NCBI RefSeq assembly: GCF_011397635.1
Contig: NC_064763.1
Coordinates: forward strand, 21,465,437 to 21,529,436
Source of the DNA: Epinephelus fuscoguttatus
Taxonomy: Eukaryota; Chordata; Actinopteri; Perciformes; Serranidae
Direction: 5' to 3'
Length of the DNA stretch: 64,000 nt
Translations under genes and position numbers: made by a program
The notes under the pieces: model-generated
What the model was told of the DNA's origin: nothing
Databases searched by the model: none
The model's input: the letters and a program-made list of their open reading frames with translations, nothing else
Part shown: in pieces, positions 34,001 through 45,800 of the stretch
Layout: each line of letters starts with the position of its first letter
Numbering within the stretch: the first letter of the stretch is position 1

Positions 34001-35984
34001 GACAAGGAGGGCACGCAATTCCTTGCCTCCCCAGTCGCTCATCTTTAAAGTCTGTCAGGTTTGCGTTTCCATCTTGCTACTAGCTGCTCGCTAATTCCTG
34101 CTATCAGCTGTTTCCTGTTAGTTCACCGCCAGCTCGGATGAACTCGCCAATCCGGCTCTAAACGCTTGCAGCTTGCCTGCAAAACGGCCCAATATTCGCC
34201 AAAAATTCTGGCAGTGTAAAAGGGGCTTAAGAATCACACACTGGGGCGGCATTATGCCAGCATTGTTTGGTTCTGTATAAAAAAAACAAAGCTGGCATAA
34301 GGAAGGGTCTTCATTGCAGTAGTATTGCAGGATCTCTGTGTAGAGAGCTACAGTCACAGTAAATAGACTTCTTCATTCCAGTTTCATTTCTACTCCGACT
34401 GTGGATTAACTGAACATAGCTTAAAGTAATGATGTTTCCCTTCATTGCTCTGCACTGCTACTGCTGCCACCCTTTCCCTGTTTTGTGTCTTTGTCACACA
34501 CACAATGTGTCACAATGTGTCATGTGCTCTTGTAAGAATTCTGTTAGAAACCAGGTTAAGTGTATACACAGCCAAGACATCATGTTTCTCCAGCAAAAAC
34601 ATGGCTCTATAAACCAAGTCCTCTAATCCTTACCTCACCAGGTTTCTTGCTCAGACAACTACCAAAAAAAATTGCTTGTTGCAAAAGGTTAACCTCTAAA
34701 CACAAGACATAAACTCTCACCTTGTGAAATGTCTTCCTCTGAGGCCTCAGTGAAGCGATACAGCAAGTCCTGCCACTGCCGACACAGTTTGTATGGTTGA
34801 TGCCTTGCCTTTAGCTGCAATTCTGAGGAGAGAGGAGGAGGCAAATGTAACACAGTGAAATGTGTCTATTTCCTGCTCTTTTGCCCTTTGCTTATGTGAT
34901 ACTGGAGTGGTTTACATCAAAGTATGGTACAACCATTTACAGAGTACATTTCAAAGGCAAAGCCACAAAGTAAAGCCTATTAATTTTCTGTTAAGGACCT
35001 GATGCTATTTAAATAGTTGAATAGATAAATTAAATCTACTGTATTGAGCCTGCTTGTACCATTTTATTTCTAATTAAAGAGCTACAGTACTGTATTACTG
35101 CTGTCCAATTGAGGCTTTTTAAGGACTCTAGACACATATCCTGCCTAACATCCTGCCAGAATTATCATATAAGAGAAGCGTTGCAGCATTTATGAGCATA
35201 TAAAGTGTGGGTCAAGGTTCTTACCAAGCAGTGGAGAACAAAGCCAGAAGGCAAAAGCATCCTGTGTAGAATCAGGAATATGGAGAGCCTCACGAACAAT
35301 GCGGCCCAACTCCTGCACAGAGACGCTGCCAAGCCCTTCTACTGATAAGTGTACTGCGCTGTCACCACAGAGGTATATAAGCACATCTTGAGCTGGGAGA
35401 GCAAACACAAATAAAAATACAAAGATGAGTCAGCCAGGAAAAACAACACATATAAACTGACACTTTGAAGTTACAGGTAAAGACTGTAAGATGTAGAGGG
35501 ATTTAGTGGCTTGTAGCTGTGAGCATTGCAGACTGCAACAAGCTGAAACGTCTCCTGGTTAGAATTCCTTCAGTATCTATTGTTCGGAGGGTTCGGGAGA
35601 TCTCCTCCTCTCTAAAACAAAAGGGCCCTGTGATTTAAACTGTTAAAATTGCTCCCTATGCAGATATAAACAGCTCATTCTAAGGTTACAGAAACATTAA
35701 CGATTACAAGTTGGTCATTATACACTAAAAAACAAAACATACTTATTATATCATGTGCTGTTTCTGCCAACATAATCTTCCTAAATCCTACACTGGTCCT
35801 TTAATTTGCTGCAGATAAAAATAATGCATGTAAGAAAACACTGAGGAGTGATTTTATCCTCCATAAGTTACATAAATACTTGCTGCACCATACCACGTGA
35901 AAGAGTTGCAGAAGAAGCAACACTTCCTCTTTGTGAGTGATCATCCGACGAATCTGGAGGAAAACTGCAGTCGTCTCCTTCCAT
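24141..35984 (-). CDS. frmd8: FERM domain-containing protein 8 (FRMD8, iTAP)
   Basis: FRMD8 binds the cytoplasmic tail of iRhoms and protects the iRhom-ADAM17 sheddase complex from lysosomal breakdown, so it supports TNF and EGFR-ligand release. Ten coding exons: 35984-35894, 35392-35225, 34822-34721, 30473-30415, 30158-29992, 27617-27402, 27303-27180, 26756-26607, 24579-24351, 24253-24141. They join in frame to 472 aa (human 464). Order of blocks: [17 protein letters not shown]1 starting [109 protein letters not shown]; tail [20 protein letters not shown]. All match human FRMD8 in order. A variable Gly/Gln/Asn-rich insert lies near residues 370-400. A 5' untranslated exon probably ends at 37210 (donor GAG|GTAGG) and joins 35991. 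The spacious introns hold several mobile elements. Confidence 0.95.
24795..24818. repeat. Short (CA)n tract
   Basis: About ten CA units in intron 8 of frmd8. Confidence 0.85.
25380..26200. other. Unassigned intronic stretch, frmd8
   Basis: Lies in intron 8 of frmd8. A plus-strand frame of 119 codons (25814-26173) and Ser/Pro/His-rich frames at 25275-25560 are present. I recognise no protein family and see no splice-linked exon. AATAAATATT at about 25629 followed by a pyrimidine-rich phrase could be a solo LTR or other repeat, but no terminal repeat pair was found. Confidence 0.3.
27013..27125. repeat. Short interspersed repeat, copy 1 (second copy at 34239)
   Basis: Shares with 34239-34350 the order GCATTGT, GTTTGRTTCTGTRTAAAAAA, CAAAGCYRGC, AAGGGTCTT, TTGCAG and GGGATCTCTGTG. 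The two copies translate on the minus strand to similar strings around the core CN(K/E)DP, but neither has an open gene. Both lie in frmd8 introns. Confidence 0.65.
28012..28060. repeat. (CA)n microsatellite
   Basis: A nearly pure AC tract of about 48 bp in intron 5 of frmd8, preceded by ACGCACGCACACGC. Confidence 0.95.
30960..31805. mobile_element. DNA-transposon relics (hAT-like ends)
   Basis: At 30955-31035 the phrase GATGTTCTGATACCATTCTTCCC resembles one common fish hAT relic. From 31341 CTAGGGATGCGCACGACTAGTC and near 31760-31801 TAATCAGTTGTTTCAGCTCTAC resemble the two ends of another. No transposase frame was seen. Boundaries are approximate. The region is in intron 3 of frmd8. Confidence 0.45.
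33172..34229 (-). mobile_element. Harbinger-like element with a Myb/SANT-like ORF
   Basis: Terminal inverted repeats TAAGCCCCTTTTACAC match at both ends (33172 and 34229), followed by CAGCC on the left and TGCC on the right. On the minus strand an ATG at 34042 opens a 60-codon frame (to 33860), [38 protein letters not shown]. Its tryptophan, ALL and IAK..RGF pattern matches the three-helix Myb/SANT-like DNA-binding domain of PIF/Harbinger elements. No DDE transposase was seen, so the element is probably non-autonomous. It lies in intron 3 of frmd8. Confidence 0.6.
34239..34350. repeat. Short interspersed repeat, copy 2
   Basis: Second copy of the repeat at 27013-27125, immediately right of the Harbinger-like element. 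Confidence 0.65.
35471..35804 (-). mobile_element. Short inverted-repeat element, family A, short copy
   Basis: Read on the minus strand it starts TTAAAGGACCAGTGTAGGATTT and TTGGCAGAAA, and later has GGAATTCTAACCAGGAGACG, CCACTAAATCCCTCTACATC and TTACCTGTAA. These are the same landmarks, in the same order, as the copies at 44365-45213 and 1-119. It is 334 bp and lacks most of the long copy's centre. It lies in intron 1 of frmd8. Confidence 0.7.
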
Positions 35985-37210
35985 TTCTTCTCTGGAAAAC
36001 TGTGACCAAACACAAAATCGAAAACATAACATGTACACACAACATATTTTAGAAACAGTTTCAAAAAATCTGTAAACCTCAACTAAGAAAAGACTCCCAA
36101 GGTGTGTTGATGTGTGAAATGGGTGGGAAAATAATCAACGCAAATATGTATATTCACATGGAAACTACATATGTGTTTACGTTGAGATGTGCGGATGCTA
36201 AAGTATGAGATGCACAAATGTCAGCATGAGCAGCACATCTGCAGCTTCCTTCTATCTAGCCATGTAGGATGCATTACCCATCATGCTTCCTAACCTTAAT
36301 TGTTCGATGTGGCACATAGGACCTGGAAGGAATCTGCATTCATGCCTTAGAAATGTGACGTTTCATCAACCAAGAACTTATGATTTCTCATAATTAAAGC
36401 CATCTATGTAGAGCTGGCTAAGCAAAGGGGTCAAGAAGGTGCTCATACTAACATCTGTCTCATATACCTTAAAATAAAGAGCTAGTAATTGCCTCAGAGA
36501 TGACTGGACAAATATCAGCAACATTAGTGGAGCGATCTTCCTCACTATATGCCACCTCATCCACTCCCTTTAGTCATGATTCAGTAAACAAGTAATCAGG
36601 CTAATATAGCCCTGGTCTCACTATGCACCAGCGCCACCATGTGGTATCAGACTGGAAAAGATCCAGTACAATCAGAACATCCCATCCTAGTGTTGTTGAC
36701 CTCACCCAGTTGATCTAAACTTACTGTTTGGCTCCAACATGTCAGTGATATTCAGCACCGTGTATGTGGTATTGTATTAGCCTGTGAGCATTAGTGTAAC
36801 AGACTAAATACAGAGTAGACGTAAATACAGGAACACAACGGCAAAACCCGAGGCCTGTGTTACAAGAGCTAGCTTGCTACCCATGTCCTATAACATTAGC
36901 TTTACATATGAGCCCAAACAAATCCAAAACAATGGCTCCAATACCCCAGAGAGCTATTCAACGCCACTAAGTTCGTTTAGCTAGCTAAAACACAAGGGAA
37001 GCGACCGTGCTAAGATAGCTACTAGCCTAAAAAGATTGTCACTGAACAATACTGCGATACTTTTAGATATAACAATATCGTTCAGTCATCAGTTGATGAC
37101 GATTTTGCCACTTTAGTTGTTAGTTAGCTCCCTGTTGGTGTTTTGCCCAACAGTGTGACATACTGCTAATAGCAAGTGAAGACACATAATGTCTCTGTTG
37201 TCCACCTACC

Positions 37211-37720
37211 TCTCAGTTTTGGTAAATTTCCCTCCACTTGCTGTTTATGCACTGGATGGTATTTTTTTCTAAATACTGTAGCTGAATACAAAAGCTGATA
37301 AAGCGATTCGCTGTTGTCCAACTAGCTACGGCTAGCCAGTTGTCTAAAACTAGCTTTCCGGGCAGCTGCAACAGTTAGAGGAGTACGTGACTGGTACATG
37401 ATTCGTTTACTCTGAACGGCTCCTTACTGGGCGTGACAGTCACTCTGAAAGATTTAAAACACCTCTTTAACTGAGGTACTTATGAATGAGATTGCTAAAA
37501 ACAAATATCATAAAGCGTTCGTCAGGAGATAATTTCAAATAACGTAACCTACAGATTATGTACGTTTTGGATGCCGTTTATAAGAGTGTGGTTCAAAATG
37601 GCCGGATCCCGAGAGTGAATCGAATATCAGAGAGCGCGCCGTCGTCCCGTCACGTAATGGCAACGTCATCGCGTCTGTATCTACGCAGGCAGATTAATTT
37701 TATTTTGACCCAGCTGACTC
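37211..37720 (-). promoter_or_regulatory. Probable frmd8 first exon and promoter region
   Basis: A donor-like GAG|GTAGG at 37210 marks the end of a likely untranslated first exon. Further upstream are CpG-containing stretches with GTCACGTAATGG and ACGTCATCGCG (CRE/ATF-like) around 37650-37670. No TATA box and no divergent gene were seen. The exact start is unknown. Confidence 0.35.
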
Positions 37721-38189
37721 CCCAGTAGGAAAATATGTTTCCCACTGCATCCCCAAAATAATAACAGAGCCAGACGTGCCATGTTTTAAAGAGATGCTGT
37801 CTCTATTTCACATGTCATGGCACAGGGCTGTTGGAATTGGTTTGTGAGTGAGTGTCTAAATGGTTCTTCATAAAAAACAAATGTCATTCAAAAATATTTA
37901 TAAACATGCCAGTCACTACTATACAAACACAAACTGAGCTTTCTCTGATGAATATTCAAAAACAATTTACACTTACCATAAAACTTTATAGCCTGGGCTA
38001 TTAATGTCTTAAATCACTGACCTCAACAGGCCTATATTTAGGACAAGCGTCTATACAGCAGGCTTTTAATTCAGTTCACACAAAACTGTTGCTCAGCAAA
38101 GATGGGAAATATAATCAAATTGTTTTGTTGAACCAGTATGAATGTTACTTGTATAAAATTAGACTTAAAAAAACATATTTATGTGTTAT

Positions 38190-38800
38190 GTTAATGACAC
38201 TTGTTGCTCCAACACATTCTCACTCCGACCTCGTCACATATTGACGTTTGATCATGGACTTTCTACGTCCACATACAACATGAAAGGTACCCTGGTTGCG
38301 TTGGTTGTTGACATCCTGGGACACCGTGTCAAGTTCAGTCTGTTACATGCATTGTCTTCTTACAAAATACACTTCTGTTTTCACAGGAAATTTAATGTTT
38401 ACTGACAGTCTCTTTCAAAATAAATGCACTACGTCAGCACAACACCACAAATTGACTTTTTTTTCCCTTCAACAACAAACACACATGGTTGGGTTTAGGA
38501 AAAAAGTACAGGGTTTGGCTATAGAATCTTATGGGACACAATCACTGCTCTCCAGGATGAAGATCGGTGTTTGTTGGGTCCATTCACCGCCTTAACTTGC
38601 GTCCTTGTCCCGCTGCATTTCCTCCCTGACGCTGCTGGGTGCTGTTAGACTATATCGCAAATGGCCACATATCATGCTGACGTTAAAGGACACCTTTTTT
38701 CATTTGGTTTCTGACGTCACAAGTCACTGCCAAAGTGCCAGATTTCAACAACTTCAGAATAAGACCGGGCTCGTTTCTCAGCACCTGAGGATAACGGCAC
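38190..38800. repeat. Interspersed repeat, copy 1 (second at 42165)
   Basis: Shares with 42165-42560 the phrases GGTTNRGTTTAGGAAAA, ATGGGACACAA, CTCC..GGATGAAGATC, GTTTGTTGG..CCA and TTGCGTCC-like. Both copies run in the same direction. No coding capacity was seen. Confidence 0.6.
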
Positions 38801-39880
38801 CCAGCATACCGACACAACACCACTTTATCCTGTTTAAACAATATTTATAACTTGACTAATGGTCTTCTCTGGTGCTCATGGTTTCAGTAAAATGAAATCA
38901 ACTAAACTAACAGTGTGTAGCATGTCGACAAAAGTTTAAAACATTTATATCTGTATGTGCGATTTAAACAGCTAACCAATGGTAGCTAACAACCTGGTTT
39001 TATATATCCAAAGAACTTCTAGCAAAATGAACTACTTGGCAACCAGACCGGAGGTCTAAGTGAGACAGGCCTTTATTTGTCAAAATGCATAGCCACGCTG
39101 GGCTAGTAAAAGGGACCAGGCGTTTCATTGGGTCTAGGCTTTTAGTTGAAGTTTTATGATATTTGGCAATGTTCGCACAACAAAACCTTTGCAGATTGGT
39201 CATTGATCCTATCTTCACTTACTTTACAGTAGTATGGGAAAATATGGTCTGTGGTCTCTCCAAAACCCAAGATAGAAGACAAATATTTTTTTGATATTGC
39301 ATTTGATAATGATGTTGGAAAAATGTATTCTTAAAAGTAAATTTAGCAACTGTACTTCAGATGCTGCTAATCATTACGTTTACACAATCAATTTTCTTTA
39401 CATTGCAATGCTGTATTCCAGTGTCTACTGTTGTTTCAGCTCACTGTATTTGGCATGCTGCCCCCCATTGCCCCGATTGTTGTGTATGTACATTCTCATG
39501 TGTTCCCTCCTGCCCTTTATGTGTTTTTACTTGCTGTGTAATTGTCCTCCAGGGACAAAAATAAAGTTGAAGTTTAAATTAAAAGTCAATTTTGTTGGCT
39601 GTAAAGGCTGTATGTTTTCTAATATTTTTGTCTAGTGTGATATACCCTTGGCTCTGTTTTTACTGTTCTATATCTATATCGTCCCCTGTATACTGAATGT
39701 GTGTCATGTTCTTTTGTTTAATTAAATACATACATTTAAGAAAGATTAATATTATAGCTGCTGCCTTGGTTGTTGCTGACACACTGATGCCAGTTATTAA
39801 TTTAATATCAAATTTTCAATAAACAGAATCAACTTCATCTTGGAATAAGCCTATATGCTCCCCAGTATACCTTTACTAAA

Positions 39881-40350
39881 TCCTCCTAAGACCCAAACGT
39901 ATGTTTGATATGCATTTTTAAATTCTCCTAGCTATTTGGGATCAGTAGGACCTGATAAGTATAAAAAACTAAATATTGTCAATGATAACAAAGTCCCAAT
40001 ATCTTCACAGGAGTACTTCCTAGTAACAGTGTCTTTACTAGTTACTGTTGCTAAAATTGGTAAAAGTTATTGCCATATCAAACTATAAACATTATTGATT
40101 ATAAATAAACAAGTTTCAACCGTAAAATGTGATCAGGTTTTGGACCTTGTCCACATTTGTGTCGGGATAGGCTGTAGACTGCCATCTTGTTTTTACACAG
40201 ATGACTGTATTGTGGTCTTACTACCACTAGATGGCACAGAAAAGTGTCCATGAACGAGGACAACAGGTCTGAGTTGAATAGAATAAATTATAAGGTCAAG
40301 TAAACCCAAGATGGGATGTCCTCATATGAGGACACAGGGTCTCAGGAGGA
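39881..40350. mobile_element. MITE-like element with TCCTCCTRAGACCC ends
   Basis: The left end is TCCTCCTAAGACCC and the inverse of the right end is TCCTCCTGAGACCC, one mismatch in 14. It is 470 bp with no coding capacity. A small palindrome, CCTCATATGAGG, lies just inside the right end. The superfamily was not assigned. Confidence 0.55.
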
Positions 40351-42164
40351 TATGACTATAATACGCCTCAGTCCAAGCAATGTTTGAAGCCAGTGGACTA
40401 GGTGTTGTTGTTCCATATTAGCATTCTTGTTTTTCTATTATTCTGGTTATTGACAGGTTTATAACAACTGTAATAATAAGGGACAGCCAGTGATGACGGT
40501 AGATAGTACAACAACAAGACAATGCACAAATAATTAGTTATATATAGGCCAGTGAATCAAGGTGCTATTGACATATACAGATTAGAGAATTTGCAGTTAG
40601 AATACATGGGAAGCCTCTGAGATCTTGACTGGTGATTTCAGACCTAAATATGGTGTACTGCTTGTTTTGAGTCAGAAGCAGTCCGCCTATCCCCTGATAA
40701 TCACTCAAGACACAGAGATGTTTTTAAAAGGACCTTTAATAAAGCTATTCACATGGGTTGAAATAGATTTCAGAGGGTAACCAATATTGTGTTTTTAGAA
40801 AGAAACAAAGAAAGTGTAGGATAATTCCCTTTATATTTACTGAACTGCCTGGAGACATGGGGAAAGAACACAAATTATTCATCTGAATTTGAAAAATTAT
40901 ATCTCAGTATTATATATATATGTTTTCCAGTACTTAATTTCCATAAGCAAACAAAGCCTTGGCTCATAGTTCACTTTGCATCTTACATTCACCTGACGCA
41001 GGTGTCTAACTGCAAGGGCAGCAGGTTGAGTATTAACAAATGGGATTAAAAGCTTTAACAAAGGTGTCAGAACAGAGGACACACTCAATGGCTTTCACTG
41101 CATTACTGACATCGATTATCTTCGTAATCCTTTTGTATTCCTTTCACTGATGGGGACGAGAGAGGCAGGGAGCTATTAGCGACTCAGAGCACCTGTTAGT
41201 GACGGTGACATCTGACAGGTGAAGTATGATAATGTCTAACAAAAATAGAAGCAGTAAGTGACTCCACTCCATAAGGCAATTAGGGACCTCAAACTTTAAT
41301 AAGACTTTTGTTTAGTGATGATCCTTGCCTCTGGGGGGCCCCAGGCAAAGGAGGTCCTGTCCTAACTATCGGTATCCAGCTGTCATACGGTAGCTAGAAG
41401 GGGCCCGAGGGGGGTTTTGGTGCAGTGGCGGTGCACTGTATAGTGCCTTTATGAGGTTTAAGGGAGGTCAAAGCTTTAGGATTGTAAAATGTGCCAAAAT
41501 GAGTGGCCATCAGAGGCTCCTTTCCCCCAAATGTTTTTTCCGTGGGGCCCCAAACATTTGCCAGAAGCCCCTGCTTCTGTTATATTATGTGGTAGTCCTG
41601 TTGCAGAGCAGTGCATTGTGCTTCATTTTACTCTACAGTCAGCTTCATAGCCTTGTTTTATAAGACTGAAAATATTTTTTGTGTTTTACTGCTTTGGATA
41701 CAGACTCTTGAGGATGCAATTAACGATGCACATCACATTCAAAAGCCAAAGAAAGCAGTGAAGTGACTCTGTGTATTTGTGGAGCTGTAAACAAATATAA
41801 CAATAAAGGGCTTATCATCAACACCAAAAAACAAAGCAGAGAAATAATTTTAAAAATCAAATTTAGTTGAAATCATGTGTTTACAATAACTTATGTGGGT
41901 GAGTATGTTTTCTGATGTTATACAGTACATAGGCATAGATTGAGGGGGTGGGGGTTGAGGGGGGTGCAGGGGACATGTTTCCCTCAATATTCAGAACATG
42001 TGCATTTGTCCCCCCAAATAAAAACATGAAAGTAGCAGAGGACTTTGACAAAATTGAAGACAATTATATCACAAATTGATGCAAATGTAGAAAATCCAGT
42101 GTTTGATGCTAAAACTTTTTAGATGGGGGACCCCCAAACTCTGGTACTGTTCGTATGATATCCT

Positions 42165-42560
42165 ACGGAATTATCGGTTTGGTTAAGTTTAGGAAAATGT
42201 TATGATTGGGTGTTGTCATATTACGTACTTAAAGTTACGTAGGTTAGGAAAAGAAATACAGTTGGGCGCCTTAAAAGTTATGTGCTTAACGTATCATGAC
42301 GTCGTACCTTAAAATAACTCAAAGTTCACTTCATTTTACATGGGACACAAACACCAGTCTCCTGGGGGAAAGATCTATGTTTGTTTGATCTATCCACCAC
42401 CCCAACCTGCATCCGTATGCAGATTTTCGTTTTTTATTCCACTTCCTTCTTTACTCCCGTCAGCGCATTTGTCACTAGCCTCCTTCATGATTAGGTGGGT
42501 TATATACGAATTCTGGTGCATTACTTTTCGCAGGTAACCATACGAACAGTGCATGAGAAC
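42165..42560. repeat. Interspersed repeat, copy 2
   Basis: Same family as 38190-38800, with GTTTAGGAAAATG, ATGGGACACAAACACCAGTC, CTCCTGGGGGAAAGATC and CCACCCCAACCTGCATCC. Confidence 0.6.
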
Positions 42561-42819
42561 AACGTAAGCGAAACCTACACCCTTGATACAGTGTGTGTTT
42601 AACAAAGGGGGTATCAGTTCCCCATATGGAATTTGAATGGGAAAGTACAGTAATGTAATAAAAATGTACTTATTCTGTGACGGTCATCGGACAATAAAAA
42701 ATACTATCCCTATATCTGTGAAATTCATATTCTGTTTTCAGATTTAAATAATCAATTATCATTCATTAGTTGCCTTCTCTGTGTAAAAATTATTTACATG
42801 TGTGTACATCATTTATGGT

Positions 42820-45800
42820 TTATTTAGCTGCTGGAGCTGCGCCTTCAGCAGCAGCGCCTTCCTCCACCTGGTTCGTAAGCAGGAGGAACTTCAACACAGG
42901 TCCGATGTACTCCATGACGGTGTCTTTCACTGATTTCTCCAGCAAGTACCCTTCTGTCTCAATCTCTGTGTTTTCATTCCCTGCCACTGCATCCATGGCG
43001 GTCTGCAGGAAGCGCAAGCTCACCAGCACAGAGCCCTGGGATGAAGGAAGGGGGGAGATAATGAGGGGAGCGGGTTAAATGTAGGGCAGATGTAAGTGGT
43101 GATTGATAGAAATTGCATTAATTGTGCACATGAGACTCTGTAAATGAATGAGGAATCATGTGATGTTCACTTTCAATCAGAGTCAAGATGCTCATAAAAG
43201 AAATCTTTAAATTATTCAGCAGAAAAAAATGCATCTAGCCTTGTGTATGCTGCTTACATTTTATACAAAATGGTGAGTTGCTGCAGCAGAATTTTTCCTG
43301 CATGTGTAAAGACATAACACAATGTGAAAGTGTGCTTTTATACAGCCTTGGCAGCTCTACCACTCACTGTTACACCTCCAAATTAAAAATGAATCTCTGC
43401 CTGAAATCACAGTCCCTGTAAACCTCCTCATAATATACCTGTAAGAGGAAGACTGACAGTACTCCAGCCCCAATGGTGTTCATCAGGCCCATGTAGTAGT
43501 TGACCAGGGCCTCTCTGCAGCCTCGGAGGTAGATGTTGAGCTCCTCGGTTTGGTAATCATAGTTATAGTGAGCTGAGTTGTTGGTGAGCTGATACTGGAT
43601 GCATGGCCGTGGAGAGCTGGGGTTGCAGCAACTGAATGGGACTCCATCTACCAAGTAACGGCCATCCACGTTGCTCTTGATGCGGCTAAGAAAACAAGAG
43701 AAAGGTATGATTACATATACGTTCCTGTAATGGGATGGGAAACCCACCGCCCAATTATGTATCATACTGTCCGCAACTTACTCTTTCACTTCCTTAGTGC
43801 TGAAGTCAAGGTAGCGGTTACTGATCCACTGGACCTCAAACCAGTCCCTGAAGTCATTGTTTCCACAACACTGAAACTCCATCTGCAGGCGATCGATGTT
43901 CTGTTTCTGGAAGCAGCGGCCTGGGGTGTCAGTGTCCTTGTAGAAGCGGATGCCGTTCCTCAGGCCGGCCTTCAGAGAAGACTCCAGACTGCCCTTCATT
44001 GCATAGCTCATGATGACAGCCAGCAGCATGAGGACGGTGAAGAAACAAGAGACAGCAAAATAGGGCTTCAACATGCTCTTCCAGCGGGGAAATCGACCGG
44101 CATCCAGAGCATCCTGACAGATCTTTGACGCAAAGTAGTTGATACCCAACGAGGCCAGACCAACGATCATGAGGGTGTTGGGCACAACGTGTATGTCCGA
44201 GTTATCCATTACCTGGAAGCAAGTCACACAATAATGTCATTATTATTTGTTTGCTGGAAGGAAACAAGGGAAACATGCATCAGAACATATCTGGTAAAAA
44301 CCTGGAAAGTATGTCTTAACGTCAATATACAAACACCCACTAATAAGCAAATATATTTCAGTTATTAAAGGTCCAGTGTGTAGGATTTAAAGGGATATAT
44401 TGGCAGAAATAGAAAGTGAACAACAAGTATGTTTTTGATTAGTGTTTAATCACCTGAAAATATACATTGTTGTGTTTTTATTACCTTGGAATGAGCCATT
44501 CACATTATGTTGTTCGTGGTCATGTATAATTAACCTCACCTGTGTACATTTTTTGTGATATTGCCAGAATACACGCTTAAGAAGGGCATCTTGCCCGATA
44601 CATCCATGTGGCAATATTCAAAATTCAAACTGGAGTGTTGTCCCGATCTTGTCTACGGAGATTACCACGTTTCTAAAGTAGCCCAGAAAAGACAAACCAA
44701 ATGCTTGCTCTAGATAGGGACATTCTTATTTTTGCCTTGGCCACCGTAGTTAGCAGCCCCTCAGTGATGAGCACCTCAGAAAAATATTGATTTATTTAAT
44801 TTGAAACTGCTTTATTCAGTGTTTACTGGTTTTAATCACCTGGTCCGTTTGTTCTGGAGAGAAAGAGACCTCTGCGGATTATGTGGCTCCAGGTAAAAAC
44901 TTCCTGAATGTCTGGATCAGAGGCACGCATTCAGTTATTAGAGACAATAGGTGAGGACACATTAGCAGGTGCTAGGCTAGCGGCCCATCTCTGACATGCC
45001 AAATTGCATCGGAGAAACACTGATTTGTAACATGAAACTTTTATTCTGTGTTTTTACCGGTTTAAATCACCTAGCACATTTGTTTTGGAGAGGAAGAGAA
45101 CAATAAACACTGAAGGGATTCTAACCAGGAGAAGTCTCAGTGGGCTGCAATCTGCTATCCTCACCACTAGATGCCACCAAATCACCCCAAATCATTCACA
45201 CTGTTCCTTTAAACAGCTTATTCTCATACTGAAACTACATGATTCTGGTAATGAGTAAATATCCAAACCTGGCTGCAGCTATAGATGTATAGGTGTAAAT
45301 TATAGATGCACTGTGCCCCATTTTATTATATTTAACAAATTCAGTCTGACTTTACAATCTTGAATCAAAAGTTTAAGTTTCTTTGGGTTTGTCCAACTTG
45401 ATCAGATGACATTTGTTGAAGAACCCTCACAGGTTCAAAAGAGTTCAACCCTTATTTATAAAGGGGAGGACTCCTAAAAAGCATGCGTACTAATTTTCAT
45501 CTGCAGCATGACAGTCAGCCACAAATATGAATGATTAAGAGCCTCTCAGTTAATCAGAGTTTAATGAGCGTTGAGCAGCTCACCCCAAGCAGCTGAGGCT
45601 CAGCTGTGTTGCTCAAGGGCACCTACAGTGCACGAACTGTAGCTGCACATGTCATTCAGTTGCTCAGTCCAGATTTTACTTTACTTCAAACTCACACTGT
45701 TCAAAAAGTGCATGAACTGAAACACATGTCCCTTGTGAAATGTGGTATTGCCAAGTAAGGCTGTAGAGTTTCATGCTCTGTATTGTGTGCAAAAGTCTTT

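Larger units (their letters stand above)
37721..42810. other. frmd8-rom1 intergenic spacer
   Basis: No host gene was recognised. It holds two copies of one interspersed repeat (38190-38800 and 42165-42560), an inverted-repeat element (39881-40350), and at 39552-39575 a GGGACAAAAATAAAGTTGAAG phrase that resembles the 3' end of a fish retroelement. The remainder is A/T-rich unique sequence. Confidence 0.55.

Noticed and set aside
33173-34228. A 3-bp TWA target duplication to prove PIF/Harbinger membership
   Set aside because: The flanks read TAA on the left and TTA on the right, which is an inverted and not a direct match, so I did not claim a target duplication.
42770-43078. 102-codon plus-strand frame
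   Set aside because: It is antisense to the last rom1 exon.
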